DNA of 64,000 nucleotides from Rubripirellula sp. (GCA_012270065.1 JAAXJB010000047.1:129346-193345), one strand, 5' to 3'. Numbered from the stretch's first letter, positions 8,495 through 19,266 are shown. Numbers and translations are program-made. The notes: generated by a model not told the origin, from the sequence alone.

Positions 8495-9658
8495 TCAATG
8501 GTCTGATTGTGCGGTGATGACAAGGTTGTCGCGGTGAACAACGTTCTCGTAAGGCCGGTGTCCGAGTATTTCAGTGATGCTTTCACTCGGTTGCCGGAGA
8601 ATTTGGAGTACTTCATTCGAGGGATAATTGATCAGACCGCGTGCGATCTCTTTACCAGCCGAATTACAGATGGACACAACACTGCCTTGATCATAAGAGC
8701 CACTGCTTTCTGTGATTCCGATTGCAAGCAGACTCCGACCATTTTGACAGACAGCATTCACCGCGCCATCATCGAGGAATAGTTTTCCGGCAACATGCGC
8801 AGCACTGCCAATCCAGCGTCTTCTTCCCCGGATGGATTTTTCGGGAGGAAGGAATAATGTCCCGATGGGTGTATTGGAAAAAAGTTTGTCAAGAACGTGA
8901 TCATCCCGACCCGGCGCGATGATCATCGTTTGTCCATGTGATGTGACTACTTGGGCAGCATCGAGCTTACTTGACATTCCACCTTTGCTGTGATGGTTCT
9001 GTTGGTCCTGTGCAAGCGCAAGAATGGATTCATCGATGGTTTTGACCAGATCGATTCGATTGCTGTCGGGGTGATCGGGTGGACCATCATAAAGTCCGTC
9101 GATGTCGGAGAGTATGATCAGAAGGGCGTCGGGCAGCAGACCTGCAACCTGAGCTGCCAGACGGTCATTGTCACCAAAAGTTGTCATCAATTCGGAGACC
9201 GCGACCGAATCGTTTTCATTGACGATCGCGATTGAATTGTAAGCGTGGATTTGAATGAGGGCATTCCGAACGTTCAGGTAAGCGCTACGACGGCGCAGGT
9301 CTTCTGCCGTCAGAAGAACCTGCGAGGCGTGCCGGCCCATTTTGGAAAGAGATGATTCATAAGCTTGCATCAGGTCTGCTTGCCCGATAGCAGCGACAGC
9401 CTGTAATTGCGCCAGACCACTGGGACGTTTTTCCAGCCCTAATTTGCCCATCCCAGCTCCCACGGCACCACTGCTCACCATGACAGTCTGGCGTCCGGTG
9501 TCAGCGATGCGGCAAAGCTGTTCTGCCAGCAGGTCGATGCGGTGCCGGTCCAGTTTTCCATCGGCTGTTGTGATCACGCGGGTGCCCACTTTGACAACAA
9601 CGCTCTGGGCGGCTTCGATCGCGGCTAGCCGCAGTGCCTCAGTTGTGGGAGTGTGCAT
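8495..9658 (-). CDS. proB: Glutamate 5-kinase with PUA domain
   Basis: 387 residues. Catalyses the first step of proline synthesis, phosphorylating glutamate with ATP. The amino-acid kinase domain shows VVKVGTRVI at the N terminus, VMVSSGAVGAGMGKLGL, NENDSVAVSE and TFGDNDRLAAQVAGLL. The C-terminal PUA domain begins at RGRRRWIGSAAHVAGKL and runs to about residue 375. ATG 9658 gives a standard N terminus. The partner proA is not adjacent, so proline synthesis genes are split in this genome. It converges with nth and is divergent from purF. Confidence 0.95.
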   Translation of the reverse strand: MHTPTTEALRLAAIEAAQSVVVKVGTRVITTADGKLDRHRIDLLAEQLCRIADTGRQTVMVSSGAVGAGMGKLGLEKRPSGLAQLQAVAAIGQADLMQAYESSLSKMGRHASQVLLTAEDLRRRSAYLNVRNALIQIHAYNSIAIVNENDSVAVSELMTTFGDNDRLAAQVAGLLPDALLIILSDIDGLYDGPPDHPDSNRIDLVKTIDESILALAQDQQNHHSKGGMSSKLDAAQVVTSHGQTMIIAPGRDDHVLDKLFSNTPIGTLFLPPEKSIRGRRRWIGSAAHVAGKLFLDDGAVNAVCQNGRSLLAIGITESSGSYDQGSVVSICNSAGKEIARGLINYPSNEVLQILRQPSESITEILGHRPYENVVHRDNLVITAQSDH

Positions 9659-9801
9659 GGATTGGCTGGGGAGAATTGATTTTTTTCTGGACTTTTATGT
9701 GATTTTACCTTCCGTTGCGAGCAAAATGGGTTGCCAGCAACAGATCCATTGTCATGGGGAATCGACGAGGTTGGAAGCCCGCTGTACGTTGGTGCGTTGT
9801 G

Positions 9802-9843
9802 CAAGGCGCGATAGCGATAAATCAAGGCGCGATAGCGATAAAT
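9802..9843. repeat. Perfect 21-bp tandem duplication upstream of purF
   Basis: Two identical 21-base copies (9802-9822 and 9823-9843; unit begins caaggcgcgatagcg). The second copy ends 56 bases before the purF start codon, so the repeat lies in the promoter or leader between the divergent proB and purF genes. Confidence 0.9.
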
Positions 9844-9899
9844 CCTGTTCCTGCTGGCCTCCAACATGCCAGTTTTGACTTCAACGGAATACCCCCGAT

Positions 9900-11513
9900 A
9901 TGAGCGAACTACATCACGAGTGTGGTGTTGCAGCCATTTACCATCTCTCCGGTCGCGGTCGCAGTCCGCTTTGTACGGATGATGGCCCAAGGCATATCTC
10001 CCGCCTGTTACCCAGAATGTTGCTGGATATCCAGAATCGTGGGCAACTCGCTGCCGGGATGACGACATTCAATCCGGATTGTTCGTCACTGCTCAAGAAT
10101 CGGAAGGATGTTGGAACGGTGACTGAGGTTTTCCGTTTGAATCATCGAGCCAAGGCAGAATCCTTGATGAGGTCATTGGCTGGGCGGGCCGCGATCGGAC
10201 ACGTGCGGTATGCAACCTGCGGTCAGGATGATCGCAACTACGCGCAACCGTTTGAACGGAAACATATCCACAAGCGAAAGTGGTTCAGTTTTTGTTTCAA
10301 TGGCCAGCTTTCAAATTATGGAATTTTGAAAGAGAGACTGTTAGCCGATGGGGATCACCACCTGGCTCTTGATACGGATACTGAGATTATCCTTCATGAG
10401 TTCGGTCGTTTGCTGAGCAAGTCTCAATCCCGAATCGATTGGATCGATGTGTTGAGAAAAACGACGGCTGGATTTGATGGTGCGTATAGTCTCGCAGTCT
10501 TGACTGCCGAAGGTGAGATGATCGTTGCTCGAGATCCCCTTGGGATCAAACCCATGTGTTACGTTCACGAGGGGCCATTGTTTGCGGCGGCCAGTGAAAG
10601 TGTTGCCTTGCTTAATCTTGGCTTTGAAAATGAGCAAATCAAATCGTTGCCCCCAGGGCATGCAATTGTAATCAACCCAAAAACCGGTTTCCGCATGGAG
10701 CGATTTGCTCCGGAGCAGAAACCAGCTCATTGTTTTTTTGAGTGGATCTATTTTGCGAATGTTGCCAGCACACTGGATGACCGAAGCGTCTATCTCAGTA
10801 GGACGAAACTAGGTGTTGAGCTGGCTAATGCCGAACGCGAATATGGCAGAGTCGATCTTGATCCTGATGATACAATCATTGTTCCTGTGCCTGACACCAG
10901 CAAAGCTGCCGCCGACTCAATGGCCTATGAATTGTCGATTCCCAGTCGCGAGGGACTGATCCGAAACCGCTACGCCGGTCGTACCTTCATTGAAACGGGT
11001 CGCGCGCGTAAAGCAAAAGCAGCAACCAAGTACACACCATTGCGAGAGGTCTTGCAGGACAAACGTGTGATTCTGGTTGAAGACTCAATCGTGCGTAGCA
11101 CCACCATGAATGTATTGCTTGATCGAATACGGGAAGTTGGTGGGGCAAAGGAAATTCATGTACGCGTTGCATGTCCTCCAATCATTGCGCCGTGTTTCTA
11201 TGGGATTGATATGAGTACTGTGGATCAGTTGATTGCTCCCAGGTATTTTTCAGAAAATGGCGCCCTGACAGACGAGAATCAGCAACGACTCGCCGATGAT
11301 CTGGGAGCAGATTCACTCAGGTATCTGCCAGTGGAAGCAATCTCGCGAGCAATCGGAAAGCCAGCTGATCATCTGTGTCAGGCATGTGTTACTGGTCATT
11401 ACCCGACGAAGTGTGGCCAGCACCTCTATCAAATCGCGCTTGATAATCGTGGGGTCAAGATGGACAGCAAGCGAACTTATGAGCAGCTTGCAGCGGCAAT
11501 TTCCGACGGTTGA
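9900..11513 (+). CDS. purF: Amidophosphoribosyltransferase
   Basis: 537 residues. Makes 5-phosphoribosylamine from PRPP and glutamine, the first committed step of purine synthesis. The glutaminase domain starts at Cys8 ([12 protein letters not shown]), so a seven-residue propeptide must be removed to expose the nucleophile, as in the Bacillus type. [11 protein letters not shown] and [11 protein letters not shown] follow. The phosphoribosyltransferase domain has the PRPP loop [14 protein letters not shown] near residue 390. The cysteines expected to hold the 4Fe-4S cluster of the Bacillus type are visible in [15 protein letters not shown] and HLCQACV. It is longer than the usual 470-500 residues. 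Alternative members of this family exist, but all catalytic motifs fit. Confidence 0.95.
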   Translation: MSELHHECGVAAIYHLSGRGRSPLCTDDGPRHISRLLPRMLLDIQNRGQLAAGMTTFNPDCSSLLKNRKDVGTVTEVFRLNHRAKAESLMRSLAGRAAIGHVRYATCGQDDRNYAQPFERKHIHKRKWFSFCFNGQLSNYGILKERLLADGDHHLALDTDTEIILHEFGRLLSKSQSRIDWIDVLRKTTAGFDGAYSLAVLTAEGEMIVARDPLGIKPMCYVHEGPLFAAASESVALLNLGFENEQIKSLPPGHAIVINPKTGFRMERFAPEQKPAHCFFEWIYFANVASTLDDRSVYLSRTKLGVELANAEREYGRVDLDPDDTIIVPVPDTSKAAADSMAYELSIPSREGLIRNRYAGRTFIETGRARKAKAATKYTPLREVLQDKRVILVEDSIVRSTTMNVLLDRIREVGGAKEIHVRVACPPIIAPCFYGIDMSTVDQLIAPRYFSENGALTDENQQRLADDLGADSLRYLPVEAISRAIGKPADHLCQACVTGHYPTKCGQHLYQIALDNRGVKMDSKRTYEQLAAAISDG

Positions 11514-11591
11514 CCCCTCGTTTTTGGAGGCGAGTCTGTTTGGTCTGTTGAAAAGCTGAAAGGTATGGAGCAGCAGATTGGGTCAGAAGCA

Positions 11592-12212
11592 TCAGCCGTC
11601 ACTGTTTTTACCGTGATCTTCAGACGTCAACGACAGAGCGGCATTTTGCAGCGGCCGTTCAAGGCCAAGAGCCAGATCAAGCCCGGTTTTCTGAAGAGAA
11701 TCCTGAAGGGCGATCAGAAACATCTGGTTGGCAATCTGTTCTGCCGTGCTTCGTTCATCACCATGACCCTGAAAAGATAGGGACCATGATCGTAGCCCTT
11801 CCGAAGATCGTGAAGCAACGTGCACACAACACTCCTGAAGAGTACCGGTTTCCAGTACCCCGGATGTTGTTGGTAATGCCGCAGTTAAAGCGATGCCGAA
11901 AGAGTTACCCTGCTTTTCACTGAATTTCGTAGCTCTGGTGTAGGCAATTTGCGCGAGCTTCGTCGCTGTTGAGCGTGTTGCATAGCCCGCTTCGGGTTTG
12001 CCACCAAGGTAGTGTTGGGTTGCCAGTCGGGAATAGGGCACGACCGCTTCGACGAAGTTAAGCGATGCACCTGACCTGCCAAGGCAGCGTGTGATCACCT
12101 CCGAACCGCCTCCAGTAAGAACCATTGCGATCTGGATATCGGATCGAACGAGTTCCTTGAGCACATGAGCCCAGTTGCCATCGTCTGGTTTGAACTGAAG
12201 ATGGTTTCTCAT
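11592..12212 (-). CDS. CinA C-terminal-type nicotinamide-nucleotide amidohydrolase-like protein
   Basis: 206 residues. The N-terminal half has the CinA/PncC signature: LTGGGSEVITRCLGRSGAS, then EAVVPYSRLATQHYLGG, and later ALTAALPTTSG. The usual N-terminal molybdopterin-binding half of CinA is absent, so this is a stand-alone amidohydrolase-type domain. Family members deamidate NMN to NaMN in pyridine-nucleotide recycling. The conserved Ser/Gly-rich start differs from classical PncC (GGG where many have ESCTGG), so substrate and activity are uncertain. It is convergent with purF, 78 bases apart. Confidence 0.75.
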   Translation of the reverse strand: MRNHLQFKPDDGNWAHVLKELVRSDIQIAMVLTGGGSEVITRCLGRSGASLNFVEAVVPYSRLATQHYLGGKPEAGYATRSTATKLAQIAYTRATKFSEKQGNSFGIALTAALPTTSGVLETGTLQECCVHVASRSSEGLRSWSLSFQGHGDERSTAEQIANQMFLIALQDSLQKTGLDLALGLERPLQNAALSLTSEDHGKNSDG

Positions 12213-12581
12213 GTTGGCGTTTCACTTTGGAAGACAGAAAGGGTCGAGCCACGGTGAGTGGGAGACAGAAGGAATTGATTGGTAGCAAAACTAGATTGTT
12301 GGTGATGCGTGTTTGGTTTGGGGCACTCGCTCGATGTGGTCACTGATACCTCATGAGAAGTAATCCGTTGGTGTCCGGAATTGGTTTTTTCCAACTGTTT
12401 CCTATGAAGCTTGCTGTGATCGTACAATTCCGACGTTCAAGCAGGTTCATGAACTTCATGTGGCGATCAGTGATCCTGTGACACAGTGTTACACGAAATT
12501 GATCCTCTCATTTGATCCTCAACTGGGTAGGATGGTGAGAGTTGTGAGCAAGAGTGCTTGCTCTTTGTGTGAGATTATTCA
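12213..12581. other. Intergenic region with hairpin
   Basis: No convincing gene in these 369 bases. A perfect 7-bp hairpin gagcaag-agtg-cttgctc lies at 12546-12563 and is followed by tttgtg. It sits about 20 bases before the start of the redoxin fusion gene and could be a leader hairpin or regulator site. The direct repeat ttgatcctc occurs twice near 12498-12525. Confidence 0.5.
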
Positions 12582-14417
12582 ATGTGCCTTCGCGGAATGT
12601 TGCCTGAAATGTTTGCAAAGTACTTTTTGATCCTGTTTTTCTGTATGTTTTCGTTGCTACACGTTGTTGGCGTCAATGCTGCTTCGCCATCGCTGAAGCC
12701 GGCGAAATTGGAAGCAATGAATCTGAAGGATTTTCGTGGGCGTGATTGGACCCTGAATGATTTTGAAAACAGGGACATTCTGGTCGTTGCTTTTTTCGGA
12801 ACCGAGTGTCCTTTGGCTAAGTTTTACGCAACCCGACTCGAAAATCTGGCGCAGCGGTACAGTAGTGACTCTGTGCAAATGTTGGCGGTGATGAGCAATC
12901 GGCAAGACACTTTGGCCGAGATTGAGGCGTTTGCCCGCCGGCGAAAGCTGAGCTTTCCAGTTGCGAAGGATCCCGGGAATCAGTTCGCAGACCAAGTGGG
13001 AGCGGAGAGAACGCCGGAAGTATTTGTCTATGATGCAGACCGGAATCTCCGTTACCGTGGTCGGATTGATGACGAACGTGGTGTTGCACATCAGGGACTG
13101 GCGCCACGGCGTCGTGACTTGCGAGAAGCCATTGATGAACTGATCGCTGGTCAGGAGGTCAGCGTTCCGAGAACAGAAGCCTCGGGGTGCATAATCAGCC
13201 GCACCAAGGTTGTGGCTTCGGATACCGACATTACCTTTGGGACGCATATCGCCCGGATATTGAGAGAAAAGTGTGTCGATTGTCATCGTGACGATGAGCT
13301 GGCACCGTTTTCATTGGTCGATGGTGAAGAGGCTTCCTGTTGGGCGGACATGATCGTCGAGGTCATTCGCGAGGACCGCATGCCGCCATGGCATGCAGAC
13401 AGTGCCCATGAAAAACTTTCCAACGCGCGAACTTTGACAAATGAAGAAAAGGAACTGATTTTCAAATGGGCTGAAGCTGGTGCACCGGTTGGGCCCAAGC
13501 CAGATTTACCCCCGCTTCCCGCGAAGCCGGTTGGGTGGCAGTTACCCAGAGACCCTGATCTGGTTTTGCCGGTGACATTCGCACCTGTGAATGTGCCGGC
13601 CGATGGTGGCAGGCGTGGGTTGCGGTACGAGTGGTACATGCAAACTCCCGGATTCACCGAGGACAAGTGGGTGACTGCAGCAGAGTTGCGGCCAGGGAAC
13701 CGGGAAGTGGTGCATCATATTCTTGCTTTTGCAGTCAAGCCTGGTGAGGAACGTGCGACGCTTGGTCGAGCAGATGTTTCCTATTTGTTCGGCTACGTGC
13801 CCGGAGCAAGGTTTGAACCGTTGCCTCCCGGTCATGCGAAGAGAATTCCCGCAGGCCACAATATCTACTTTCAGGTGCATTACACACCCAACGGAACAGC
13901 TCAAAAAGTTCAAAGTCACATGGGACTTGTTTTCGCTGATCCAAAAGATATCACGCATGAGATAAAGACCAGCAGTGCAAGGCAACGACGTCTGTTTATA
14001 CCCGGTGGCAGAAGGTTGGGGAAATTGGAAGGGCCGTCGGATTTTCCTGTAGAAGCGATCAGCGATTCGCTGCCAAACGAGGCTGTGTTACTCGCTTTCA
14101 GTCCCCACATGCACCTTCGTGGCAAGTCATTCAGTTATGAATTGTTGTCACCGGGAAATGAGCCACGGACGTTGTTGAATGTCCCAAAATATGACTTCAA
14201 TTGGCAGAACACCTATGTTCTTGATAAGCCGATTGCCTTGTCACCCGGCAGTCGGCTTCGATGCAAAGCTGTTTACGACAATAGCCTCGGTAATCTCAGC
14301 AATCCTGATCCGCTTGCGGATGTGCGTTTTGGTGAACAGACTTGGGATGAGATGATGATCGGCTTTTTTCATTACTCCTTGCCGTTGAAGCATGACAATT
14401 CGACAAATGAAGAATAG
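12582..14417 (+). CDS. Secreted redoxin / cytochrome c / copper monooxygenase-like fusion
   Basis: 611 residues from ATG 12582; ATG 12609 is an equally good start for the signal peptide MFAKYFLILFFCMFSLLHVV. Three parts are visible. A peroxiredoxin/TlpA-like fold (residues about 40-190) has one conserved Cys76 in TECPLAKFYATRL. A short c-type heme segment has CVDCH at 231-235. A C-terminal copper-type-II monooxygenase-like double jelly roll has His378-His379 in VVHHILAFAVKPG and His509/His511 in FSPHMHLRGKSF, as in ascorbate-dependent (PHM/DBM) enzymes. Expected to act in the periplasm. Each part is a known family; the joint reaction is unknown. It is monocistronic. Confidence 0.88.
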   Translation: MCLRGMLPEMFAKYFLILFFCMFSLLHVVGVNAASPSLKPAKLEAMNLKDFRGRDWTLNDFENRDILVVAFFGTECPLAKFYATRLENLAQRYSSDSVQMLAVMSNRQDTLAEIEAFARRRKLSFPVAKDPGNQFADQVGAERTPEVFVYDADRNLRYRGRIDDERGVAHQGLAPRRRDLREAIDELIAGQEVSVPRTEASGCIISRTKVVASDTDITFGTHIARILREKCVDCHRDDELAPFSLVDGEEASCWADMIVEVIREDRMPPWHADSAHEKLSNARTLTNEEKELIFKWAEAGAPVGPKPDLPPLPAKPVGWQLPRDPDLVLPVTFAPVNVPADGGRRGLRYEWYMQTPGFTEDKWVTAAELRPGNREVVHHILAFAVKPGEERATLGRADVSYLFGYVPGARFEPLPPGHAKRIPAGHNIYFQVHYTPNGTAQKVQSHMGLVFADPKDITHEIKTSSARQRRLFIPGGRRLGKLEGPSDFPVEAISDSLPNEAVLLAFSPHMHLRGKSFSYELLSPGNEPRTLLNVPKYDFNWQNTYVLDKPIALSPGSRLRCKAVYDNSLGNLSNPDPLADVRFGEQTWDEMMIGFFHYSLPLKHDNSTNEE

Positions 14418-14456
14418 TCAGCAGCGCGGGGCTGCGAAGATTCGCGGCGGTGATTG

Positions 14457-15956
14457 TCAGCGGGAATTTCCTGACTTCTTTTTCAATTCTGCTGCACCAC
14501 GTTTCATCGCCTCTCCGAGGGAGATGTAGCCTTCACCATAAAGCGGTGAGTCCGAACCAGCGCTCCCGGGAACTGGTTCGGCATTCTGGTCCGGCAGCCA
14601 TTTTTTCATCTTGTCAGCTACTTGGCGGGTGGCTGTCGTGACGGTTTGGTCGGACAGCAGATTGGTCAATTCGTTGGGGTCATTGAGATGATCATAAAGC
14701 TCCTCGGTTCCATCTGAGTAGCAGGTGTAACGGTATCGATTACCGCGCAGCGAATGATTGTTGGGACCAAAAGTACAGATGGCGGGTCGGTTCCACGATG
14801 CTTCCGGGTTTTCCAGCAGTGGTTTCATGCTTTGGCCTTCGATGTCTGCTCGCATGGGGATGTGAGCAAGTTCCAACAGGGTTGGGAAGACATCAATCAG
14901 GCCAACGGCCTGCGAACATTTCTGTCCTGCAACGATACCGGGACCGGAAAAAATCAGTGGAACACGTGTTGTTTCTTCCCATAACGTACGTTTTCCCCAA
15001 CGGAGTTTCTCACCCAAATGGAAGCCATGGTCGCTCCAGAGGACAACAATTGTATTATCAGCAGCATCGGATTGATAAAGACTCCTGAGCATCATGCCGA
15101 CCAGGTGATCCACAAAGCTGTTGGCGGCAAGGTAAGCCTGGACTGCATGTTTCCATTCGCCACTTTCCACCATCCATTCATGACGCGGCGCTGTGGGATT
15201 CAATGTCAGTTGCTTTGAGATTTCCGGAAGATCTTCGCGATCCATGGAAGTCGTTTCAGGCAGTTTTAATGATTCAAGAGGATAAAGATCGAACCACTTC
15301 CCCGATGCATAGACAGGCACGTGCGGCAGACTGAATCCGACAGCGAGAAAGAAAGGCTTGTCGAGATTAGTCAATTCTGGCAATTGCTCAGCGGCCCACG
15401 CAGCCGTCTGGTAATCACGGTGTTGTTCATCGGGCACATCAACTTGACCCCAATCCCAAAGAGGGTGTGTGTTCGCGAGGGTATATCTTTTTTTGGTGGA
15501 GTCACGCCGCCAGCCTCTCGCGTTTTCGACGTGGTCGAATGAAGCAGGATCGGCTTTACCATGAAAAACTTTGCCTCGAGTCGACAGATAATATCCATTC
15601 TCACGAAACGTCTGAAAGAGTGTGCGATCATCGCGAGTTGGCTCGACTGTGCGGAATTTCGGTCCAAGAAAATACATGCCTGTTGTTGATGGCAGTTTGC
15701 CCAAAAACATGCTGACGCGTGAAGGATTACAAATGGGAGCCTGGCAATGCGCGTTTGAAAATAGCACGCCCTGTTTTGCCAGTTGATCGATATTCGGAGT
15801 TTTCACCTGTGGGTGCCCGCCGTAACAGCCAAGCCAATCGTTGAGATCATCGATAGCGATAAACAGAATATTTGGTTTGTTGGTTTCGGCATGCGACAGG
15901 GGCAAGCTGAAAAGAACTGGGAAGAGAATGAAAAAAGCAGATCTCATGACTTTCAT
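14457..15956 (-). CDS. Secreted sulfatase, iduronate-2-sulfatase-like
   Basis: 499 residues from ATG 15956, chosen because it begins the signal peptide (MKVMRSAFFILFPVLFSLPL, cleavage near HAE); the frame is open upstream to 16043. N-terminal metal site PNILFIAIDDLNDWLGCYGG. Active-site Cys76 in APICNPSRVSMFLGK is the C-x-P-S-R motif whose Cys is converted to formylglycine. Later LWSDHGFHLGEKLRWGKRTLWEE supplies further metal and substrate residues. Hydrolyses sulfate esters, probably of algal polysaccharides or glycosaminoglycans, in the periplasm. No formylglycine-generating enzyme lies in the window. Confidence 0.93.
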   Translation of the reverse strand: MKVMRSAFFILFPVLFSLPLSHAETNKPNILFIAIDDLNDWLGCYGGHPQVKTPNIDQLAKQGVLFSNAHCQAPICNPSRVSMFLGKLPSTTGMYFLGPKFRTVEPTRDDRTLFQTFRENGYYLSTRGKVFHGKADPASFDHVENARGWRRDSTKKRYTLANTHPLWDWGQVDVPDEQHRDYQTAAWAAEQLPELTNLDKPFFLAVGFSLPHVPVYASGKWFDLYPLESLKLPETTSMDREDLPEISKQLTLNPTAPRHEWMVESGEWKHAVQAYLAANSFVDHLVGMMLRSLYQSDAADNTIVVLWSDHGFHLGEKLRWGKRTLWEETTRVPLIFSGPGIVAGQKCSQAVGLIDVFPTLLELAHIPMRADIEGQSMKPLLENPEASWNRPAICTFGPNNHSLRGNRYRYTCYSDGTEELYDHLNDPNELTNLLSDQTVTTATRQVADKMKKWLPDQNAEPVPGSAGSDSPLYGEGYISLGEAMKRGAAELKKKSGNSR

Positions 15957-16082
15957 ACGTTTTGGAACCATCGGGTGAGTACTAGATGCTAGTCTGTTAG
16001 CCTGTGTGATGGCATTTGTGTCCAAAATACGGGCCATTTGCACATTGTACGTTCGCAGTCGCTAAGTACGCATGGCGTCAGT

Positions 16083-16103
16083 GGCCGAGCATCGTGATCG
16101 GCC
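16083..16103. promoter_or_regulatory. Inverted repeat upstream of glpK
   Basis: The perfect arms ggccga and tcggcc enclose 9 bases. The element lies 50 bases before the glpK start codon, a suitable place for an operator or leader hairpin of the glycerol operon. No regulator gene is adjacent. It has no T tract, so it is not a clear terminator. Confidence 0.35.
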
Positions 16104-16152
16104 TCAAAAAGAAGCTTCGATGGTCAGATTTGCCCGAAAGTGAGAATCAAAC

Positions 16153-17646
16153 ATGCAAGTGGTGATGGCTTTTGATCAGGGGACGACCAGTTCCCGAGCA
16201 ATCCTATTCGATCACAAAGGTTCGATCGTCGGGATCGCACAACAGGAATTCAAACAGCACTATCCACAGCCAGGTTGGGTCGAACATGACGCCGGTGAAA
16301 TTTGGCAGACACAGTTGGCTGTGGGACGTGAAGTGCTCGCAAAAGCAGGTTTGACGGCAGATGACATCGCTGCCATTGGCATCACCAACCAGCGTGAGAC
16401 AACCGTTGTCTGGGACCGAGCGACCGGTGAGCCCATTGCCAATGCCATTGTCTGGCAGGATCGTCGTACGGCATCGTACTGCGACAAATTACGGGAAGCT
16501 GGTCACACTGGAAGCGTGCAGGCCAAAACCGGCTTGCTGATCGATGCATACTTCTGCGCAACCAAGATAAGGTGGATCCTCGACAATGTGTCCGATGCCC
16601 AGAGCAGAGCAGAGAAGGGTGAGTTGGCATTTGGAACCATTGATAGTTGGCTGCTCTGGAATTTGACCGGGGGACGAGTGCATGCAACAGATGTAACGAA
16701 TGCTTCGCGAACAATGCTGTTGAATGTGAATACCTGTCAGTGGGATGGTGATCTTCTTGAATTGTTCGGGATTCCAGATTCGATGTTACCCGAGGTATTG
16801 CCATCAAGTTGTCTGTATGGTGAGTCGGACATTGATTTGTTGGGCGCAGCGGTCAAGTTGGGTGGAGCTGCAGGAGACCAGCAAGCAGCTCTGTTTGGTC
16901 AAAACTGTACCGAACACGGGATGGCCAAGAATACCTACGGTACGGGTTGTTTCATGTTGATGAATGTTGGTGGAGAACCGGTTTCATCCAAGTGCAAACT
17001 GCTGACTACTGTTGCATGTGGTTTGGAAGGCGCGAATCAGTACGCACTCGAAGGAAGCGTCTTCATTGCGGGTGCTGCCGTGCAATGGTTACGTGATGGG
17101 ATGCAGATCATTGATTCAGCACCTGAGGTCGAGGCTCTGGCAGCGAGTGTCCCCGATTCTGATGGGGTTTACATGGTTCCTGCCTTTGCCGGTCTCGGAG
17201 CGCCGCATTGGGACTCCTATGCAAGAGGTGCAATCGTTGGAATCACTCGTGGAACAACACGTGCTCACCTTGCCAGAGCGGCTTTGGAGGGAATTGCGTT
17301 TCAGGTGGCTGATGTGCTTGATGCGATGAAAACGGATTCTGGTATGCCCATGAAAGAACTGCGAGTCGATGGCGGTGCCTCCGCCAATGATTTGCTGATG
17401 CAGTTCCAGGCAGACATCACGCAGGTTCCCGTGATACGACCCAAAGTGATTGAAACCACGGCTCTTGGAGCAGCGTTTTTGGCGGGGCTCGCGGTTGGTT
17501 TCTGGACTGACACAGGAGAAATCTCGGGGATCTGGCAAACAGATCGCGTGTTTGAGCCGATGATGTCGCTCGACGAGGTCAATCAGCGCCGCAATCGCTG
17601 GAACGATGCGCTGGGACGAGCTGGTCACTGGGAACCTGCTTCGTGA
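16153..17646 (+). CDS. glpK: Glycerol kinase
   Basis: 497 residues, the usual length. Phosphorylates glycerol to sn-glycerol 3-phosphate with ATP in the cytoplasm. The FGGY-kinase signatures are [18 protein letters not shown] at the N terminus, [10 protein letters not shown], the catalytic-loop region [19 protein letters not shown] and the ATP site [12 protein letters not shown]. Near the C terminus [17 protein letters not shown] and [12 protein letters not shown] complete the family pattern. First gene of glpK-glpD-glpF; its stop codon overlaps the glpD start by 4 bases (gtga), so translation is likely coupled. Confidence 0.98.
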   Translation: MQVVMAFDQGTTSSRAILFDHKGSIVGIAQQEFKQHYPQPGWVEHDAGEIWQTQLAVGREVLAKAGLTADDIAAIGITNQRETTVVWDRATGEPIANAIVWQDRRTASYCDKLREAGHTGSVQAKTGLLIDAYFCATKIRWILDNVSDAQSRAEKGELAFGTIDSWLLWNLTGGRVHATDVTNASRTMLLNVNTCQWDGDLLELFGIPDSMLPEVLPSSCLYGESDIDLLGAAVKLGGAAGDQQAALFGQNCTEHGMAKNTYGTGCFMLMNVGGEPVSSKCKLLTTVACGLEGANQYALEGSVFIAGAAVQWLRDGMQIIDSAPEVEALAASVPDSDGVYMVPAFAGLGAPHWDSYARGAIVGITRGTTRAHLARAALEGIAFQVADVLDAMKTDSGMPMKELRVDGGASANDLLMQFQADITQVPVIRPKVIETTALGAAFLAGLAVGFWTDTGEISGIWQTDRVFEPMMSLDEVNQRRNRWNDALGRAGHWEPAS

Positions 17647-19226
17647 GTCAGACGGGAATGAATCGCGAAAATTCTCTGGTGCGTTTGCAAGCCAATCAGG
17701 GTGTCTGGGATATGGTGGTAATCGGTGGTGGAGCCACTGGTGTTGCGATTGCCATGGATGCGGCTCTTCGTGGTTTGCGTGTGGTTTTGCTGGAGCAATC
17801 TGATTTTGGCAAAGGTACTTCCAGTCGAAGTACCAAACTGATTCATGGTGGTGTTCGTTATCTGCAACAGGGAAATATAAGACTTGTCCGCGATGCCCTC
17901 AGGGAACGTTCGTTACTTCGCATGAACGCGCCCCATCTGGTTCATGATTTGCCCTTTGTGATTCCCTGTCAAAGTCGGTGGCAGCAGCTGTACTACAGGA
18001 TTGGTTTGAAACTTTACGATTTTCTCGCTGCCGGAAAGAGTTTTGGAAGCTCATGTAGCTTGTCGATCCATGAACTGATGAAAGCGGTACCGGGAATCCG
18101 TGGAGATCAGCTCCAAGGCGGCGGTGTCATGTACCACGATGGGCAATTCGATGATGCTCGATTACTGATCAGCATGTTGCGCACTGGATACGATGCTGGA
18201 GCGTGTCTGCTGAATTACATGGGTGTTAACGATCTGACTCGCAATCAGCATCAACAAATAACCGGGGTATCAGCCTGTGATGCGGAAACTGGAGAGAATT
18301 ACAGCATCAAAGCAAGGGCTGTTATCAATGCCACTGGACCTTTCAGTGACAAGATTCGACGAATGGATGATGCGAACCAGAAGAATATCATCACGCCCAG
18401 TCAGGGAGTCCACATTGTTTTGCCCCGTGAGTTTTTTCCGGGTAATACGGCGGTCATTGTTCCTAAGACCTCCGATGGGAGAGTTGTCTTTCTCATTCCC
18501 TGGTATCAGCACGTCATTGCAGGGACAACAGACACTCCGATTCGCGAGGCTGAACTGGAACCTCAACCTCAACAGAAGGAAGTCCAGTTTTTACTTGCCA
18601 CGATTTCGGACTACCTTGAGCGTGCGCCTTCACCTGATGATGTTCTCGGGTATTTCACTGGTATACGACCACTTGTCAGCGGAGATAAGTCCACCCGTAC
18701 AGCATCGCTTTCGCGGGACCACGTCATCCGTGTGTCAAAGACTGGTTTGATAACCATTGCCGGTGGGAAGTGGACGACGGTCAGAAAGATGGCCGAAGAC
18801 TGTGTTGATAAGGTTGTGCACTTGCATCAGTTTGAGGCAAAGCCATGTAGGACTGCCAATTATAAATTGCATGGTGCATCAAACCATACCAGCCATTCGG
18901 ATGCCCGCGCTTTCTACGGAAGCGACCTTGTGCACATTCGAAAGTTGGAAGAAGAGCAACCTGCATTGGCGAAACCAATTTCGCAGACTTTTGAAATCAC
19001 ACCCGCGCAGGTTATCTGGGCGGCTCGGCATGAGATGGCGAGAACCGTAGAAGACGTGCTCGCAAGGAGGACACGGGTTCTGTTTCTGGATGCCAGGGCC
19101 GCACTGCAGATGGCACCTTCCATAGCAAAACTGCTGGCCGAGGAATTAGGCCGTGATGCAGATTGGTGTCAAAGTCAAGTTGCCGCATTTGAAAGAGTGG
19201 CAAGAAAATTTCTCACAACCCAGTGA
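17643..19226 (+). CDS. glpD: Aerobic glycerol-3-phosphate dehydrogenase
   Basis: 527 residues. FAD enzyme that oxidises glycerol 3-phosphate to dihydroxyacetone phosphate and passes electrons to quinone at the membrane. The FAD-binding fold begins [20 protein letters not shown], followed by [20 protein letters not shown], the GlpD/GlpA signature. FAD and substrate residues continue in [15 protein letters not shown] and [10 protein letters not shown], and a C-terminal helical cap ends near residue 520. It starts at GTG 17643, overlapping the glpK stop; ATG 17658 is an alternative. Confidence 0.97.
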   Translation: MSQTGMNRENSLVRLQANQGVWDMVVIGGGATGVAIAMDAALRGLRVVLLEQSDFGKGTSSRSTKLIHGGVRYLQQGNIRLVRDALRERSLLRMNAPHLVHDLPFVIPCQSRWQQLYYRIGLKLYDFLAAGKSFGSSCSLSIHELMKAVPGIRGDQLQGGGVMYHDGQFDDARLLISMLRTGYDAGACLLNYMGVNDLTRNQHQQITGVSACDAETGENYSIKARAVINATGPFSDKIRRMDDANQKNIITPSQGVHIVLPREFFPGNTAVIVPKTSDGRVVFLIPWYQHVIAGTTDTPIREAELEPQPQQKEVQFLLATISDYLERAPSPDDVLGYFTGIRPLVSGDKSTRTASLSRDHVIRVSKTGLITIAGGKWTTVRKMAEDCVDKVVHLHQFEAKPCRTANYKLHGASNHTSHSDARAFYGSDLVHIRKLEEEQPALAKPISQTFEITPAQVIWAARHEMARTVEDVLARRTRVLFLDARAALQMAPSIAKLLAEELGRDADWCQSQVAAFERVARKFLTTQ

Positions 19227-19266
19227 GTGAAAGTCAGGTATTGAGACCCCATTTATCGAGGAAAAC

